A stretch of 64,000 nucleotides of DNA from the NCBI RefSeq assembly GCF_000015765.1, contig NC_008942.1:1740963-1804962 (forward strand), in the 5' to 3' direction. The DNA is from Methanocorpusculum labreanum Z. Its GTDB lineage: Archaea; Halobacteriota; Methanomicrobia; Methanomicrobiales; Methanocorpusculaceae. How positions within the stretch are numbered: the stretch's first letter is position 1; the number at the start of each line of letters is the position of its first letter. Below the pieces are notes generated by a model. That model ran no database searches. It was not told the DNA's origin and saw nothing but the letters and a program-made list of their open reading frames with translations. Position numbers and translations under genes: made by a program. Positions 54,592 through 63,956 of the stretch are shown here, piece by piece.

Positions 54592-55593
54592 CTAGGGACT
54601 CAGGTTCTGGAACATGATCGCCATTCTGGTGACCAAAGCTGCGAGAATGGTGTAGCCGAAAATCACCTGAAGGAAGATGATGAATACGGGAAAGAGCGAG
54701 AGGGTCGTAAGGTCAATGCCCAAAATGCCGAAGGGGACAAGCGTCGTCTGCATGTAGGCTAAGAGGAGATCGTTCCCTGAGGAAAGGATCGATCCTTCCA
54801 GGAGACCCGCATCGCGAAGTGCAAGATAGAACATCATGAAGATAACATTCGAAAATAAAAAGGTGAACAAAATTGCACGAGTGCTGCTGCCGTAATCGGA
54901 AATTTTCCAGAATATTCTCGCCGGTATCTCGAGCAGTTTATTATCATTATACCATTCTTCCCAGCGTATCTGCCGGATGTTTCTCTCAAGCTTGGTTCTA
55001 AGTTCCGGTTCGATGCGGGCCGATGAAAGAGAAGTCCCGGTGAAATCTGTTTTATCATCTATGGTGCTATTTGTAAATTGGGTCTCACCATTTACTATAG
55101 AGAAGTGAAAAATTGCTCGTTCAAGATGTGAACATATAAAATCGGCTCCAATAAGCGATGCCCATGATAAATTGGCTCCATAAAGAATTGTCTCAAATAA
55201 ATTGGTGTCCTCAAGATGTGAACATATAAAATCGGCTTCATAAAGAGATGCATAAGTGAAATCGGCTCCATAAAGATGTGCACTAGAGAAATCGGCTCCA
55301 TAAAGATGTGCACTAGAGAAATCGGCTCCCTCCTGAATTGCATTGGTAAAATCCTTACATTGAAAACCAGGTCGTACAAAACCAGAACCATAATAAAACA
55401 ATTTCCCAATATTTTCCAAATTATATCCCTCATCTGGAAGAATCCTCTCCCATTCAGATTTCAGATATTTCTCATACGCCAGATTCCATTCTTCGATCCT
55501 CCGATACTGAGCACACTCGATCAAATATTCAAAACTCAGCTTATCATATAATTCCTTATTCCAACCTTTCGGTCTTTCATTCTCATTCCCCAT
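54592..55593 (-). CDS. Pentapeptide-repeat protein with C-terminal membrane domain
   Basis: The protein has 333 aa. The first 90 residues are helical. Residues of about 90-190 form pentapeptide repeats (A[D/N]FSSA, HLYGA, ADFICSHLE), a right-handed beta helix; the unit GADFSSAHLY occurs twice in tandem. The last 110 residues hold three membrane spans (AILFTFLFSNVIFMMFYLAL, ..., FIIFLQVIFGYTILAALV) resembling ion-channel-associated ends. The ATG at 55593 is used because TATAATTAT at 55623-55631 is a TATA box about 30 bases upstream; a start at 55620 would lie too close to it. Function is unknown. Confidence 0.72.
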   Translation of the reverse strand: MGNENERPKGWNKELYDKLSFEYLIECAQYRRIEEWNLAYEKYLKSEWERILPDEGYNLENIGKLFYYGSGFVRPGFQCKDFTNAIQEGADFSSAHLYGADFSSAHLYGADFTYASLYEADFICSHLEDTNLFETILYGANLSWASLIGADFICSHLERAIFHFSIVNGETQFTNSTIDDKTDFTGTSLSSARIEPELRTKLERNIRQIRWEEWYNDNKLLEIPARIFWKISDYGSSTRAILFTFLFSNVIFMMFYLALRDAGLLEGSILSSGNDLLLAYMQTTLVPFGILGIDLTTLSLFPVFIIFLQVIFGYTILAALVTRMAIMFQNLSP

Positions 55594-55659
55594 AATATCA
55601 TAGAGTGGCCACCTGACCATATAATTATACCTCAGAACCTGCTCAAGATGAGAAATCCC

Positions 55660-55810
55660 AGTTAAGAAAAACCGGCACGCCGGTTTTTCCCTAGCATTTT
55701 TCCAGGCGACGTGCGATTCCTGCGCAGGCGATCAGCCGGAGCAGAGCACGACGACGCAAGAAAAATGCGATTCGCGGGAATTCGCGGAGATTCGCGGTTG
55801 AATATTTCAT
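55660..55810 (+). repeat. Single copy of the hairpin-rich repeat
   Basis: It shares the 40.4-41.0 kb repeat order: hairpin AAAAACCGG/CCGGTTTTT, AGCATTTTTCCAGGCGAC, TGCGATTCCTGCGCAGGCG, GCCGGAGCAGAGCAC, AAAAATGCGATTCGCG and a tail of GCGGAGATTCGCGG. It lacks both inserted 56-nt modules, so it shows the ancestral empty form. The terminal stem reads CCGG/CCGG where the others read CCCG/CGGG. Confidence 0.7.
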
Positions 55811-55861
55811 GTATTCACACCAGACCAACTCCTTTCCATGAGGACTCAAAAACCCAAAATA

Positions 55862-56115
55862 CATTTGGACACATTTTTTTCTAAACCCTGGGAAAATCTT
55901 TAAAATCTACCTCTAACCCTATTACTACAGAAAAACAGAGTTTTGGAAAAAATCTGTCCAAAATAATAAAAACCCTATATCCATCCATTTTTGACAAAAA
56001 ACCCGAATTACAAAGATTTTCGTGGACACGTCCGGTTTTCAAAACGTGTCCAAACCATCCGGCAAAAACGAGATGGAAACGAGTTGGACAGGTATCAACA
56101 AATACAACGTGTCCA
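55862..56115 (+). other. Non-coding module 1 with GGACA signatures
   Basis: Six copies of GGACA(C)/(G)TGTCC alternate in orientation at about 55866, 55955, 56023, 56047, 56084 and 56110. The outer pair forms an imperfect 29-bp inverted repeat (55862-55890, 55935-55963); two more pairs form short stems. There is no reading frame. The skeleton between sites (T7, AAACCCT, ATTACTA) matches module 2. Confidence 0.7.
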
Positions 56116-56180
56116 AATTCAACACCCGCATTTCATTGTGAGTGTGGGTCGATCAACTCATTCTTAACAGAACTCCATTT

Positions 56181-56415
56181 CGGGGGCACATTTTTTTCAA
56201 AACCCTCAGAAAATTTTCTAAACCCCGAATATAAGCCTAATTACTATAAAATAGAGAGTTTTGAAAAAAATGTGCCCCCGCACCGAAAACTCAGCATATC
56301 AGCTTTTTTCGCAAAAATAACCCGCAAATCAACAGAATTCGGGGGCACGGAGATTTTTGAAACCTGCCCCCGCAAAGTAAACAAAAAAACGGGGGCACAT
56401 ACATCGTGCCCCCAA
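56181..56415 (+). other. Non-coding module 2 with GGGGGCAC signatures
   Basis: Six copies of GGGGGCAC/GTGCCCCC (one shortened to TGCCCCC) alternate at about 56182, 56272, 56340, 56365, 56390 and 56406. The first pair is a 27-bp inverted repeat with one mismatch (56181-56207, 56254-56280). Spacing to the third and fourth site (90, 68, 25) equals that of module 1 (89, 68, 24). The rest of 55811-56549 is empty; the rio1 promoter must lie in 56420-56549. Confidence 0.75.
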
Positions 56416-56549
56416 ATTTCACCATCGGTCGGAAATTCTGCTCTCTGTATAGGTCTCTCCAAAAACCCGTCCCTCTCCCCAAAAACTAATACCTGACAAA
56501 AGAAACATATACCAGAGCAGCACAGCTGAACCAAACATCAACCCCTATT

Positions 56550-57416
56550 ATGTCCCCCGAAAAACCCCGCAAATCCAAAGTTAGCTCACCACCAAGATCC
56601 GCATCCTCAGCCGACCGCCATTACGAACATGATGGAAGGATCGAGTACCTCGACCGGAAACTCGCCGAGTTCGGTATCCGGATCAAAGACGCCGACTCGC
56701 AAAAAGTCACCGGCGAAGTCTTCGATGAAGTCACTCTTTTAGCATTATACAAACTCGTCAACAAAAAGATCATCTCCTCGATGGGTGGCTCCATCTCCAC
56801 CGGCAAGGAGGCAAACGTCTTCCTCGCAGGAAAAACCGATGAAAACGGTGAAGAAATCTCTGCCGCCGTCAAAATCTATCGGCTTCGAACAGGAAACTTC
56901 ACCACCATGAGCGAGTACATCCTCGGTGATCCCAGGTTCGCCGGCATCCGCCGGACCCACAAAGACATCATCTTTGCCTGGACCAAAAAAGAGTACAGCA
57001 ACCTTTCACGGACCAAAGAAGCCGGCATTCCCTGCCCGACCCCCTACGCATTCGACAGAAACATCCTCGTCATGGAATTCCTTGGCGAGGGAAACATCCC
57101 CTACCCCCAGATGCGGCAGTGTCTCCCGGGAACCCCCGCCGAAGCCTACGAAGAAACCATCGGGCTTATCCGTGATCTCTACCAGAAAGCACGGCTCGTT
57201 CACGGCGACCTCTCCGAGTACAACATCCTCACCGGACCAGACGGACTCATTTTAATCGACATGGCCCAGGCGGTAACCCCCGAACACCCCAGAGCCTACA
57301 ATTTCCTTTTCAGGGACATCAAAAACATCAACAGATTTTTTGCAAACAAATGCAAAACCACCGACGAACACGAACTTTTTCGAAACATCGTCGGTGAAGA
57401 ATTTTTCGAGATATAA
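56550..57416 (+). CDS. rio1: RIO1-type serine kinase/ATPase
   Basis: The 288-aa protein has STGKEANVF near residue 82 (P-loop substitute), the catalytic HGDLSEYN near 217 and IDMAQ near 236. It acts in maturation of the small ribosomal subunit. The first 25 residues are basic and disordered. The KH gene starts three bases after its stop, the usual archaeal pairing. Confidence 0.93.
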   Translation: MSPEKPRKSKVSSPPRSASSADRHYEHDGRIEYLDRKLAEFGIRIKDADSQKVTGEVFDEVTLLALYKLVNKKIISSMGGSISTGKEANVFLAGKTDENGEEISAAVKIYRLRTGNFTTMSEYILGDPRFAGIRRTHKDIIFAWTKKEYSNLSRTKEAGIPCPTPYAFDRNILVMEFLGEGNIPYPQMRQCLPGTPAEAYEETIGLIRDLYQKARLVHGDLSEYNILTGPDGLILIDMAQAVTPEHPRAYNFLFRDIKNINRFFANKCKTTDEHELFRNIVGEEFFEI

Positions 57417-57419
57417 ATC

Positions 57420-57962
57420 ATGACACAGGAAGTAAAGATCCCCAACGACAGAATCGGCGCCATCATTGGAAAAGGCGGCGAGACCAGAAAATTCCTTGAG
57501 AAATCCCTCAACGTAACCCTTGAAATCGACAGTCAGACCGGACTCATCGAGATCATCAACGAAGAAGATACGCTTGCAGAGATCCGCTCGATGGAAGTCA
57601 TCAAAGCGATCGGCCGCGGCTTCTCGCCCGAACGTGCGAAAAAACTCCTCGAAGACGACGACATGATCTTGACCTTGATCGACCTCTCGGATATCGCAGA
57701 CACCCCCCAGAAACTCGCACGCATCAGAGGAAGGATCATCGGACGCGAAGGAAAAGCCCGTGAACAGATCGAAAATATGACCGGTGCACTCATCTCCGTA
57801 TACGGAAAGACCGTCGGCATCATCGGCATGCCGGATCAGATGAACGACGCTCACACCGCGATAACCATGCTCATAAACGGCTCGGACCACAATACCGTCT
57901 TTAACTTCCTGGATCGCAAAAAGAAGGAAGCAAAGCTGGATGTTCTGAACTATTACTACTAA
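57420..57962 (+). CDS. KH-domain RNA-binding protein (Dim2/Pno1-like)
   Basis: The 180-aa protein has two KH motifs: IGAIIGKGGETRKFLEKS at about residues 13-30 and IIGREGKAREQIENMTGA near 103-120. Archaeal proteins of this type match eukaryotic Dim2/Pno1, a partner of RIO1 in 16S rRNA 3'-end processing. The tight spacing behind rio1 supports this role. Confidence 0.9.
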   Translation: MTQEVKIPNDRIGAIIGKGGETRKFLEKSLNVTLEIDSQTGLIEIINEEDTLAEIRSMEVIKAIGRGFSPERAKKLLEDDDMILTLIDLSDIADTPQKLARIRGRIIGREGKAREQIENMTGALISVYGKTVGIIGMPDQMNDAHTAITMLINGSDHNTVFNFLDRKKKEAKLDVLNYYY

Positions 57963-58055
57963 GGCACAGCATAAGTAGCAACTGTTAAATATCATGAGTG
58001 ATTCTGCAAAGTTCCACTGGAAACAAAGGGGTCTAAACGGATCCGGACTCGTTTC

Positions 58056-60236
58056 ATGAAAATAAACGAGATGCCGATCCCAAATCACCTGCGCGAGGCG
58101 TACGCGAAAAATGGGATCGAGGAGCTGTACCCCCCGCAGGCCGAATGTGTAAATGCCGGACTATTCAACCGGAAAAACATTTTAGCCGCCATCCCTACGG
58201 CTTCAGGAAAAACACTCATCGCAGAAATGGCGATGCAGAAGGAGGTTGCCGAGGGGGGAAAGTGTCTCTACATTGTCCCCCTCAAAGCCCTTGCATCGGA
58301 AAAATACGAAGACTTCAGCGGCAAATCCGTCAAGGTCGGGATCGCGACCGGGGACCCGGATCAGCGCGACGAGTACCTCGGGCGGTACGACATCATTGTC
58401 GCCACATCCGAGAAGACCGATTCGCTGATCAGAAACAAAGCCGGGTGGCTGAAAAGCATCTCTCTTCTCGTCGTTGACGAAATCCACCTCATCGGTGACG
58501 AATCACGCGGGGGCACTCTTGAAATGGTGATCGCGCAGCTGAGGTTCCAGAACCCAGACATGCAGATCATCGGCCTGTCAGCCACGATGGGCAATCCCGA
58601 AAGCCTTGCAAAATGGCTGGATGCCGCCCTCATCACGAGCGAGTGGCGGCCGGTCGATCTCCGGGAAGGAGTCTACTATGACGGAGCGATCCATTTCCAC
58701 GGAACCGAACGTCTGCTCGAAACCCCGAAAAAGGACGATGATCTCAATCTTCTCTTGGATACGGTAAACGAAGGCGGGCAGTGCCTGGTCTTCGTCTCGT
58801 CAAGGCGTTCGGCCGAGGCATACGCAAAGCGGGCCGCAGTCACGCTGAAAAAAACCTCACCCACGCTCGACGAACTTTCAAAACGGATCGGAAAAGCCGA
58901 CACGACTGCGTCCGGGAAAAATCTCGCCCTTGCGGTAAAATCCGGAGCCGCGTTCCATCACGCAGGCTTGCCCCGGGAAGCGAGAGCGGCAGTCGAAGAG
59001 GGATTTAGGAACGGAGACATCCTCTGCATCTCATCGACCCCGACGCTTGCCGCCGGACTCAACCTGCCAGCACGGCGGGTGATCATCCGGGATTATCAGC
59101 GGTATGAGCGGGGGGCCGGCATGAACCCGATCCCGGTCCTCGAGTACCGGCAGATGGCGGGAAGGGCCGGCAGACCGAGACTCGATCCCTACGGAGAAGC
59201 GGTCCTTATCGCCAAGCAGCAACGTGACGTGGACCGGCTCTTCGAAGAATTCATCGATGCACCGGCCGAAGACATCACTTCCCAGTGTCAGAGAGAGAAC
59301 GAACTCAGAAGCCATCTTCTTGCACTCATCACCTCGGGTTTTGCCCAGACGGATGGCGAAGTCAGGGGATTTATGGAAAAATCCTTCTACGCAAGCCAGA
59401 AGTCCGTTCACCGGCGTCTCGACAAAAACATCGAGAAGACGCTTGCCTATCTGGAAAAGTCCGGGATGGTCGAGAGGGAAGGAGACGAGATCCATGGGAC
59501 CCTGTTTGGAGCGCTGACGTCCCGGCTCTACCTCGACCCCGAATCTGCCATGATGATCAAAGACGGCCTTGCCGGGAAAAAGTTCACGGCATTTGGGATG
59601 CTGCACCTTCTCTGCATGACGCCGGATATGTTCAGATTCTATCTGAAAGCCTCGGACGAGAAGTTCGTGGATAAAATCCTCAAGGAAAGAAGCGAAGAAC
59701 TCCTGCTCGATGATCTGTCCGAGGAGTTTTTTGCGGCGATCAAGACGGCGCTCGTCGCCGAGGAGTGGATCTCCGAGATCGGCGAGGACTCCATCTGCGA
59801 GCGGTTCGGAGTAGGCGCCGGCGATATCCATGCAGTTGTTGAAAACCTCAGATGGCTCATGCATGCGGCAGGCAGGATCTGTCATGAGTTCGCCGCCGAC
59901 TGCGATGACGAGATGCGGGATCTCGAACTCCGGGTGACCCACGGCGTAAAAGAGGAGCTTCTCCCCCTGATCGCCCTCAAAGGAATAGGGCGGGTTCGGG
60001 CCCGCAGAATCTTTGACAGAGGTATCACCAGCCCGGAAAAGCTGATGGCCGCAGAAAAAGATGAGGTCGTCTCGATTCTTGGAGCGACCATCGCGAAAAA
60101 TGTTCTCGAACAGGCGGGCCGCAGATCCGCAAAAAAGAGAGAGCAGGAACTTGAAGAGAGCGAGGATGAGCACGAAGAAGAGGATCTGCCGACCGAGAAA
60201 AAACCGCAGGCTACCCTTTTCGATTTTGGAGGATAA
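58056..60236 (+). CDS. hel308: Hel308-type ATP-dependent DNA helicase
   Basis: The 726-aa superfamily-2 helicase has Walker A PTASGKT near residue 48, DEIH near 141, SATMGN near 174, motif V SSTPTLAAGLNLPARRVII and motif VI QMAGRAGR near 368. Winged-helix and ratchet domains follow (about 400-640), then a helix-hairpin-helix end (LKGIGRVRARRIFDRGI). The tail is acidic and ends LFDFGG, which resembles a PCNA-interacting (PIP) peptide. It works on stalled replication forks. Cgi121 follows after two bases. Confidence 0.93.
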   Translation: MKINEMPIPNHLREAYAKNGIEELYPPQAECVNAGLFNRKNILAAIPTASGKTLIAEMAMQKEVAEGGKCLYIVPLKALASEKYEDFSGKSVKVGIATGDPDQRDEYLGRYDIIVATSEKTDSLIRNKAGWLKSISLLVVDEIHLIGDESRGGTLEMVIAQLRFQNPDMQIIGLSATMGNPESLAKWLDAALITSEWRPVDLREGVYYDGAIHFHGTERLLETPKKDDDLNLLLDTVNEGGQCLVFVSSRRSAEAYAKRAAVTLKKTSPTLDELSKRIGKADTTASGKNLALAVKSGAAFHHAGLPREARAAVEEGFRNGDILCISSTPTLAAGLNLPARRVIIRDYQRYERGAGMNPIPVLEYRQMAGRAGRPRLDPYGEAVLIAKQQRDVDRLFEEFIDAPAEDITSQCQRENELRSHLLALITSGFAQTDGEVRGFMEKSFYASQKSVHRRLDKNIEKTLAYLEKSGMVEREGDEIHGTLFGALTSRLYLDPESAMMIKDGLAGKKFTAFGMLHLLCMTPDMFRFYLKASDEKFVDKILKERSEELLLDDLSEEFFAAIKTALVAEEWISEIGEDSICERFGVGAGDIHAVVENLRWLMHAAGRICHEFAADCDDEMRDLELRVTHGVKEELLPLIALKGIGRVRARRIFDRGITSPEKLMAAEKDEVVSILGATIAKNVLEQAGRRSAKKREQELEESEDEHEEEDLPTEKKPQATLFDFGG

Positions 60237-60238
60237 AC

Positions 60239-60733
60239 ATGACGATGAAGATTTTTTCAGGAAAACTGGATGTTGAGAGTGTTGCAGGCACGCTGAAAAC
60301 GATTAACGGCATCGGGAAAGACACAGGGTCAACCATCGTTCTTTTCGACGCGGCAAAGATCGCCGGAAAACCCCACATAGAATCGGCGGTCATGCATGCA
60401 GAGCGGTCCTTTGCCGAAGGAAAAAATATTGCCCGCACTCTTTCGATGGAGATCCTGCTGTATGCATCCGGGCAGAGACAGTGTTCCCTTGCCCCGCGAT
60501 TCGGTCTGCAGGCAGGTCAAAATCAGGTGTATGTCCTGATTCTCGACGGCGATGCCGGCAGAGCGGAGGAAGAGATCCGGGAGCTCATCGAAGAGTCGAA
60601 TGAAGTCACCGCCGACACAAAGACCCTCATGCGGGAGTTTTCCATCACCGAAGAGGAGATCGGCGTCGTCGGCGAGGACCGGATCGGCGAACTTGTGATA
60701 GAACGGGTCGCTATGCTCGATGCATGGCGATAA
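60239..60733 (+). CDS. cgi121: KEOPS complex subunit Cgi121
   Basis: The 164-aa protein has EILLYASGQRQCSLAPRFGL near residue 73, a family hallmark, and an acidic C-terminal half. Cgi121 binds the tRNA 3' end and helps KEOPS make t6A37. GGAGG within the hel308 end serves as ribosome binding site, two bases of gap remain, so translation is coupled. ATG 60239 and an ATG two codons later are both possible. Confidence 0.85.
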   Translation: MTMKIFSGKLDVESVAGTLKTINGIGKDTGSTIVLFDAAKIAGKPHIESAVMHAERSFAEGKNIARTLSMEILLYASGQRQCSLAPRFGLQAGQNQVYVLILDGDAGRAEEEIRELIEESNEVTADTKTLMREFSITEEEIGVVGEDRIGELVIERVAMLDAWR

Positions 60734-60784
60734 CCGTCCAAACGAAACAATTAATTGAGAATACGGTGTATTTCCATACAACCG

Positions 60785-61807
60785 ATGAAAACACCGCGTA
60801 TACTCCTTTTTTCTCTTGTTATTCTCCTGATACTTGCGGCAGGCATCGGTCTGGCCGTTGATCAAAACAGATATCCGGAGATCCCGGTGAATCTATCCGA
60901 CACCTCGACAACCGTCGTCCACATAGATTTTCCGTTCATGAATGATACGGTCATAGCCGAGATCACGCTCGACCTTGCTCCCTACTACGGAGCAACAACG
61001 GAAGGAGTGAAGGTAACACCGCTGATAGGCTGTCTGCCGGAACGGTATTACTCCGCGATCGCCTATGATCCGGCCCAAAATCAGATGTATGCAGAACTGT
61101 TTCAAGTCTTCGATACCTATGCAGAGGAACATAATCTGACAAGCGATGAGTATGTCGAACTTCTGTCCACCTACGTGCAGAGCATTCCCTACAAAACATC
61201 CGAGACGGAGATTAAATTCCCGATTGAAACGGTGATCGAAAACTGGGGGGACTGTGACGACAAAAGTATTCTTCTCTCAGGTCTCCTCGCCAAAAAAAAT
61301 TATGATGCCGGTGTATTTGTCTTCGAAAAAGACCATCACATGGCTGCAGGAGTGAAAGGAGGGTATCAGACCGAGTATGAAAACAGCGGATACAGCATCA
61401 TCGAAACGACCAGATATGCATATGTCGGCGAAGTCCCCGCACTGCTGCACTCGGGAACCGATCACGGCGATTACAAATTCTACCGGATCGGGGAAGGAAA
61501 GGGTCTCTATACGGCATCTTGGCAGGTCAGCACGATCCTGAATGTCCGGGATGCGGCATACGCAGCTTTGGAGGTCCTGTATCACAATCTAAACAGTCTG
61601 AGTGCAACTATCACAACGGAAAAGGCGATGCTCGAAACCCCGGAGTATGCATCGAACGCGACCCTTCACGATGAATATGATCTCCATCTCGATGAGTACG
61701 ACGAGGGGATCGAGGCGGGAAATCAAATCCGTGCGACGCTGCATATGATCAACACAGAACCCTACAACAGAGAGAAGGTGTATCAGACGATTCAGTCCAT
61801 GAAATAG
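60785..61807 (+). CDS. Transglutaminase-like secreted or anchored protein, copy 1
   Basis: The 340-aa protein has an N-terminal span (residues 5-24) and a transglutaminase-like core with the catalytic Cys in NWGDCDDKSILLSGLLA near 160 and the His in DHHMAAGV near 188. A helical C-terminal part follows. It is probably an outside-facing protease- or transglutaminase-like protein. The next gene is a tandem paralogue and the sequences before both starts are also duplicated (CGAAAC...ATTTCCATA). Confidence 0.75.
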   Translation: MKTPRILLFSLVILLILAAGIGLAVDQNRYPEIPVNLSDTSTTVVHIDFPFMNDTVIAEITLDLAPYYGATTEGVKVTPLIGCLPERYYSAIAYDPAQNQMYAELFQVFDTYAEEHNLTSDEYVELLSTYVQSIPYKTSETEIKFPIETVIENWGDCDDKSILLSGLLAKKNYDAGVFVFEKDHHMAAGVKGGYQTEYENSGYSIIETTRYAYVGEVPALLHSGTDHGDYKFYRIGEGKGLYTASWQVSTILNVRDAAYAALEVLYHNLNSLSATITTEKAMLETPEYASNATLHDEYDLHLDEYDEGIEAGNQIRATLHMINTEPYNREKVYQTIQSMK

Positions 61808-61901
61808 GGGCATCACGGGCCTGTATTGAAGAACTGAAAGGGTCGGCAGAAAAACCAAACGAAACGATTAATGCAAAAGAGAATCCATTTCCATAGATCG
61901 A

Positions 61902-62927
61902 ATGGAAATACTCAATAAAATACTCTTTTTCCTGCTTATCCTCTGTATGATAACCTCATCGGCCGTTGGCATGACGGTTATCCAAAACACGGTTCCGGCA
62001 ATCGCCGCGGATCCGTCCGACACCTCGACAACGGTCGTCGAAATCGAGTTTCCCTTTAAGGACGGGATCGTTTCGGGCGAAGTCACCCTTCATCTCTCTC
62101 CTTACAACGGTGCAAAAAGAGAAGGTGCAAAATCCATCCCTCTTTTCGGCTGTTCCCCAAAGCAGTATTACGCTGCGATCGTAAATGACCCGGCCCAGGA
62201 TGAAATGTATGCAGAACTTCTCGGATTTTTTGAAGGGTATTCCAAGGAGCATAATCTCACAAGCGACGAGTACGTCGAACTGCTGACCACCTACGTCCAG
62301 AACATCCCCTACAAAACGGTCGGGGCCGCGGTGAACTTCCCGATCGAAACGGTAATCGAGAACAAAGGGGATTGTGACGACAAAAGCGTTCTTCTCTCAG
62401 GGCTCCTTGCAAAATCCGGCTATGCGGCAGGAGTCGCGGTCTTCAGCGAAGCAAACCATATGACGGCCGCGATCAAAGCGGAGGAGGCAGGACAGGTGAT
62501 CAGCAGCTACATCCTGATCGAAACGACCAGATATGCATACATCGGCGAGAACGCCGCAGTCATCAGAAGCAGAACCAAAAACAGAACGAGGGTCAGAGAG
62601 GATTCGGTCATTCTTGTTGGAGGGGGGACGGCAGCCTACACGGTCTCCTGGCAGGTGGACACGATCTTAGAGCAGCGGGATAGAATTGTTGAGACCATCG
62701 ACTCGCTGAGTCAGGAGATGAGAACACTTAAAACCGAGATAATGGGACAGGAGGTTCAGCTCGCTCAGGCGTACGATCCGGCGGTTTACGAAAAATATGA
62801 GAAAAATCTCACCAGCTATAACGAGTATATGGAAACCTGCTATGCCTACTTTGATGAACTTGACGTGATCAACACCGGGTCCTACAGCAGGGAAGAGACC
62901 TATGAAATGGTCGCTTCCATGATGTGA
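61902..62927 (+). CDS. Transglutaminase-like secreted or anchored protein, copy 2
   Basis: The 341-aa paralogue of 60785-61807 has a signal/span (residues 7-24), NKGDCDDKSVLLSGLLA for the catalytic Cys, ANHMTAAI for His and a coiled C-terminal region. PSDTSTTVV and HNLTSDEYVELLTTYVQ blocks are shared. The 3' end overlaps the convergent GNAT gene by 28 bp, so the transcripts collide. Confidence 0.75.
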   Translation: MEILNKILFFLLILCMITSSAVGMTVIQNTVPAIAADPSDTSTTVVEIEFPFKDGIVSGEVTLHLSPYNGAKREGAKSIPLFGCSPKQYYAAIVNDPAQDEMYAELLGFFEGYSKEHNLTSDEYVELLTTYVQNIPYKTVGAAVNFPIETVIENKGDCDDKSVLLSGLLAKSGYAAGVAVFSEANHMTAAIKAEEAGQVISSYILIETTRYAYIGENAAVIRSRTKNRTRVREDSVILVGGGTAAYTVSWQVDTILEQRDRIVETIDSLSQEMRTLKTEIMGQEVQLAQAYDPAVYEKYEKNLTSYNEYMETCYAYFDELDVINTGSYSREETYEMVASMM

Positions 62928-63418
62928 TCGTCCATGACGTAGCCTTCTCCGATGTCAGTCACGACGTCACGGACCTTGACGAACCCCAGATGTTCGTATA
63001 CGGCAATGGAGGAGTGATTTCCTTTGTTCACCGTCAGCCATATTTTTTCGAGTCCTTCCTCACGGCAGATTTCTTTCAGAGCAAAAATCGTCTGGGAGGT
63101 GATGTGTTTGCCGCGGTAGGCTTTTTCCACATATATTTTGGAAAGGAAAAGCGATTTTTCCGAAGGCTCCAAGAGTATTGCCGTATATCCAACGGATATG
63201 CCGTTGTACTGCATCAGATAATATCTGTATCCCTTTTGGATCTGCTCGGTTATTGCCGGAACCGACTGGAACTTTTCTATCATATAGACAACCTGCGCCG
63301 AACCGATCAGAGAGGTATAGTGTTCGGTCCAAACCTTTTCTGCAAGATCGGCAACAGTCTGAATCTCTTCAGCGGTTCGAACGGGTGTAAGCAGGATGCG
63401 GGGGTCACTGGTTTGCAT
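62900..63418 (-). CDS. GNAT-family N-acetyltransferase
   Basis: The 172-aa protein has the acetyl-CoA loop region IYVEKAYRGKHITSQTIFALKEICREEG and the later VNKGNHSSIAVYEHLGFVKV, both typical for GNAT enzymes. The acceptor is unknown. It starts inside the moaB end (14-bp overlap), so it is the second gene of that operon, which is unusual company for a molybdopterin gene. Confidence 0.85.
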   Translation of the reverse strand: MQTSDPRILLTPVRTAEEIQTVADLAEKVWTEHYTSLIGSAQVVYMIEKFQSVPAITEQIQKGYRYYLMQYNGISVGYTAILLEPSEKSLFLSKIYVEKAYRGKHITSQTIFALKEICREEGLEKIWLTVNKGNHSSIAVYEHLGFVKVRDVVTDIGEGYVMDDHIMEATIS

Positions 63419-63893
63419 GGGTCAGGATGTGGACGATTTCTGGGACGATGATCTCTTCGGCTGCAAGTTTGACGGCTTTTGGGGACCCCGGGATGCAGAA
63501 TATTGCCCGGCCTTTGTTTATACCGGCTGCGGCACGAGAAAGAATGACGGCGTTTCCCACCTGGGCATAACTTTTCTGCCGGAAGAGTTCGCCGAATCCG
63601 TCCATGGTTTTTATGAAAAGCGGCGAGACGGCTTCAATCGTGCAGTCGTCATGTGTAAGACCCGTACCTCCGTTCACGACAATACAGTTTGCAGAGTCGA
63701 GCGCTTCCATAACGGCCGATCTGATTTCCCCAATATCGTCTTTAACGATTTTCACCGGGAAAACTGGAATACCGGCTTTTTCAAATGCTTCCTGAATTAT
63801 TTTTCCGGAGAGATCGGTTTTTTCCGTGCGGGTCGTTGAAACAGTGATCACTGCAGTTTTCACCGAAATATCTTCACGGTGTTCTCTTGACAT
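63405..63893 (-). CDS. moaB: MoaB/Mog-type molybdopterin protein
   Basis: The 162-aa protein has NGGTGLTHDDCTIEAV near residue 74 and GKAIFCIPGSPKAV-like (GRAIFCIPGSPKAV) near 137, the molybdopterin-binding motifs of MogA/MoaB. It adenylylates or binds molybdopterin, needed for formylmethanofuran dehydrogenase in a methanogen. The ATG at 63893 is used; an upstream TTG in frame has no support. Confidence 0.88.
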   Translation of the reverse strand: MSREHREDISVKTAVITVSTTRTEKTDLSGKIIQEAFEKAGIPVFPVKIVKDDIGEIRSAVMEALDSANCIVVNGGTGLTHDDCTIEAVSPLFIKTMDGFGELFRQKSYAQVGNAVILSRAAAGINKGRAIFCIPGSPKAVKLAAEEIIVPEIVHILTHANQ

Positions 63894-63956
63894 GAGGGAA
63901 ATGTATGAGTTCAAAGATAATAGGTTATTCTCCTGTTTAGGAGAAGTGATTTACCA

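Noticed and set aside
55862..56415. Replication origin with ORB repeats
   Set aside because: The signatures do not resemble archaeal origin boxes and no orc1/cdc6 gene is in the window; six alternating sites also differ between the modules.
59031..60173. 380-codon minus-strand frame opposite hel308
   Set aside because: It is the antisense shadow of the helicase; composition is that of a mirrored gene.
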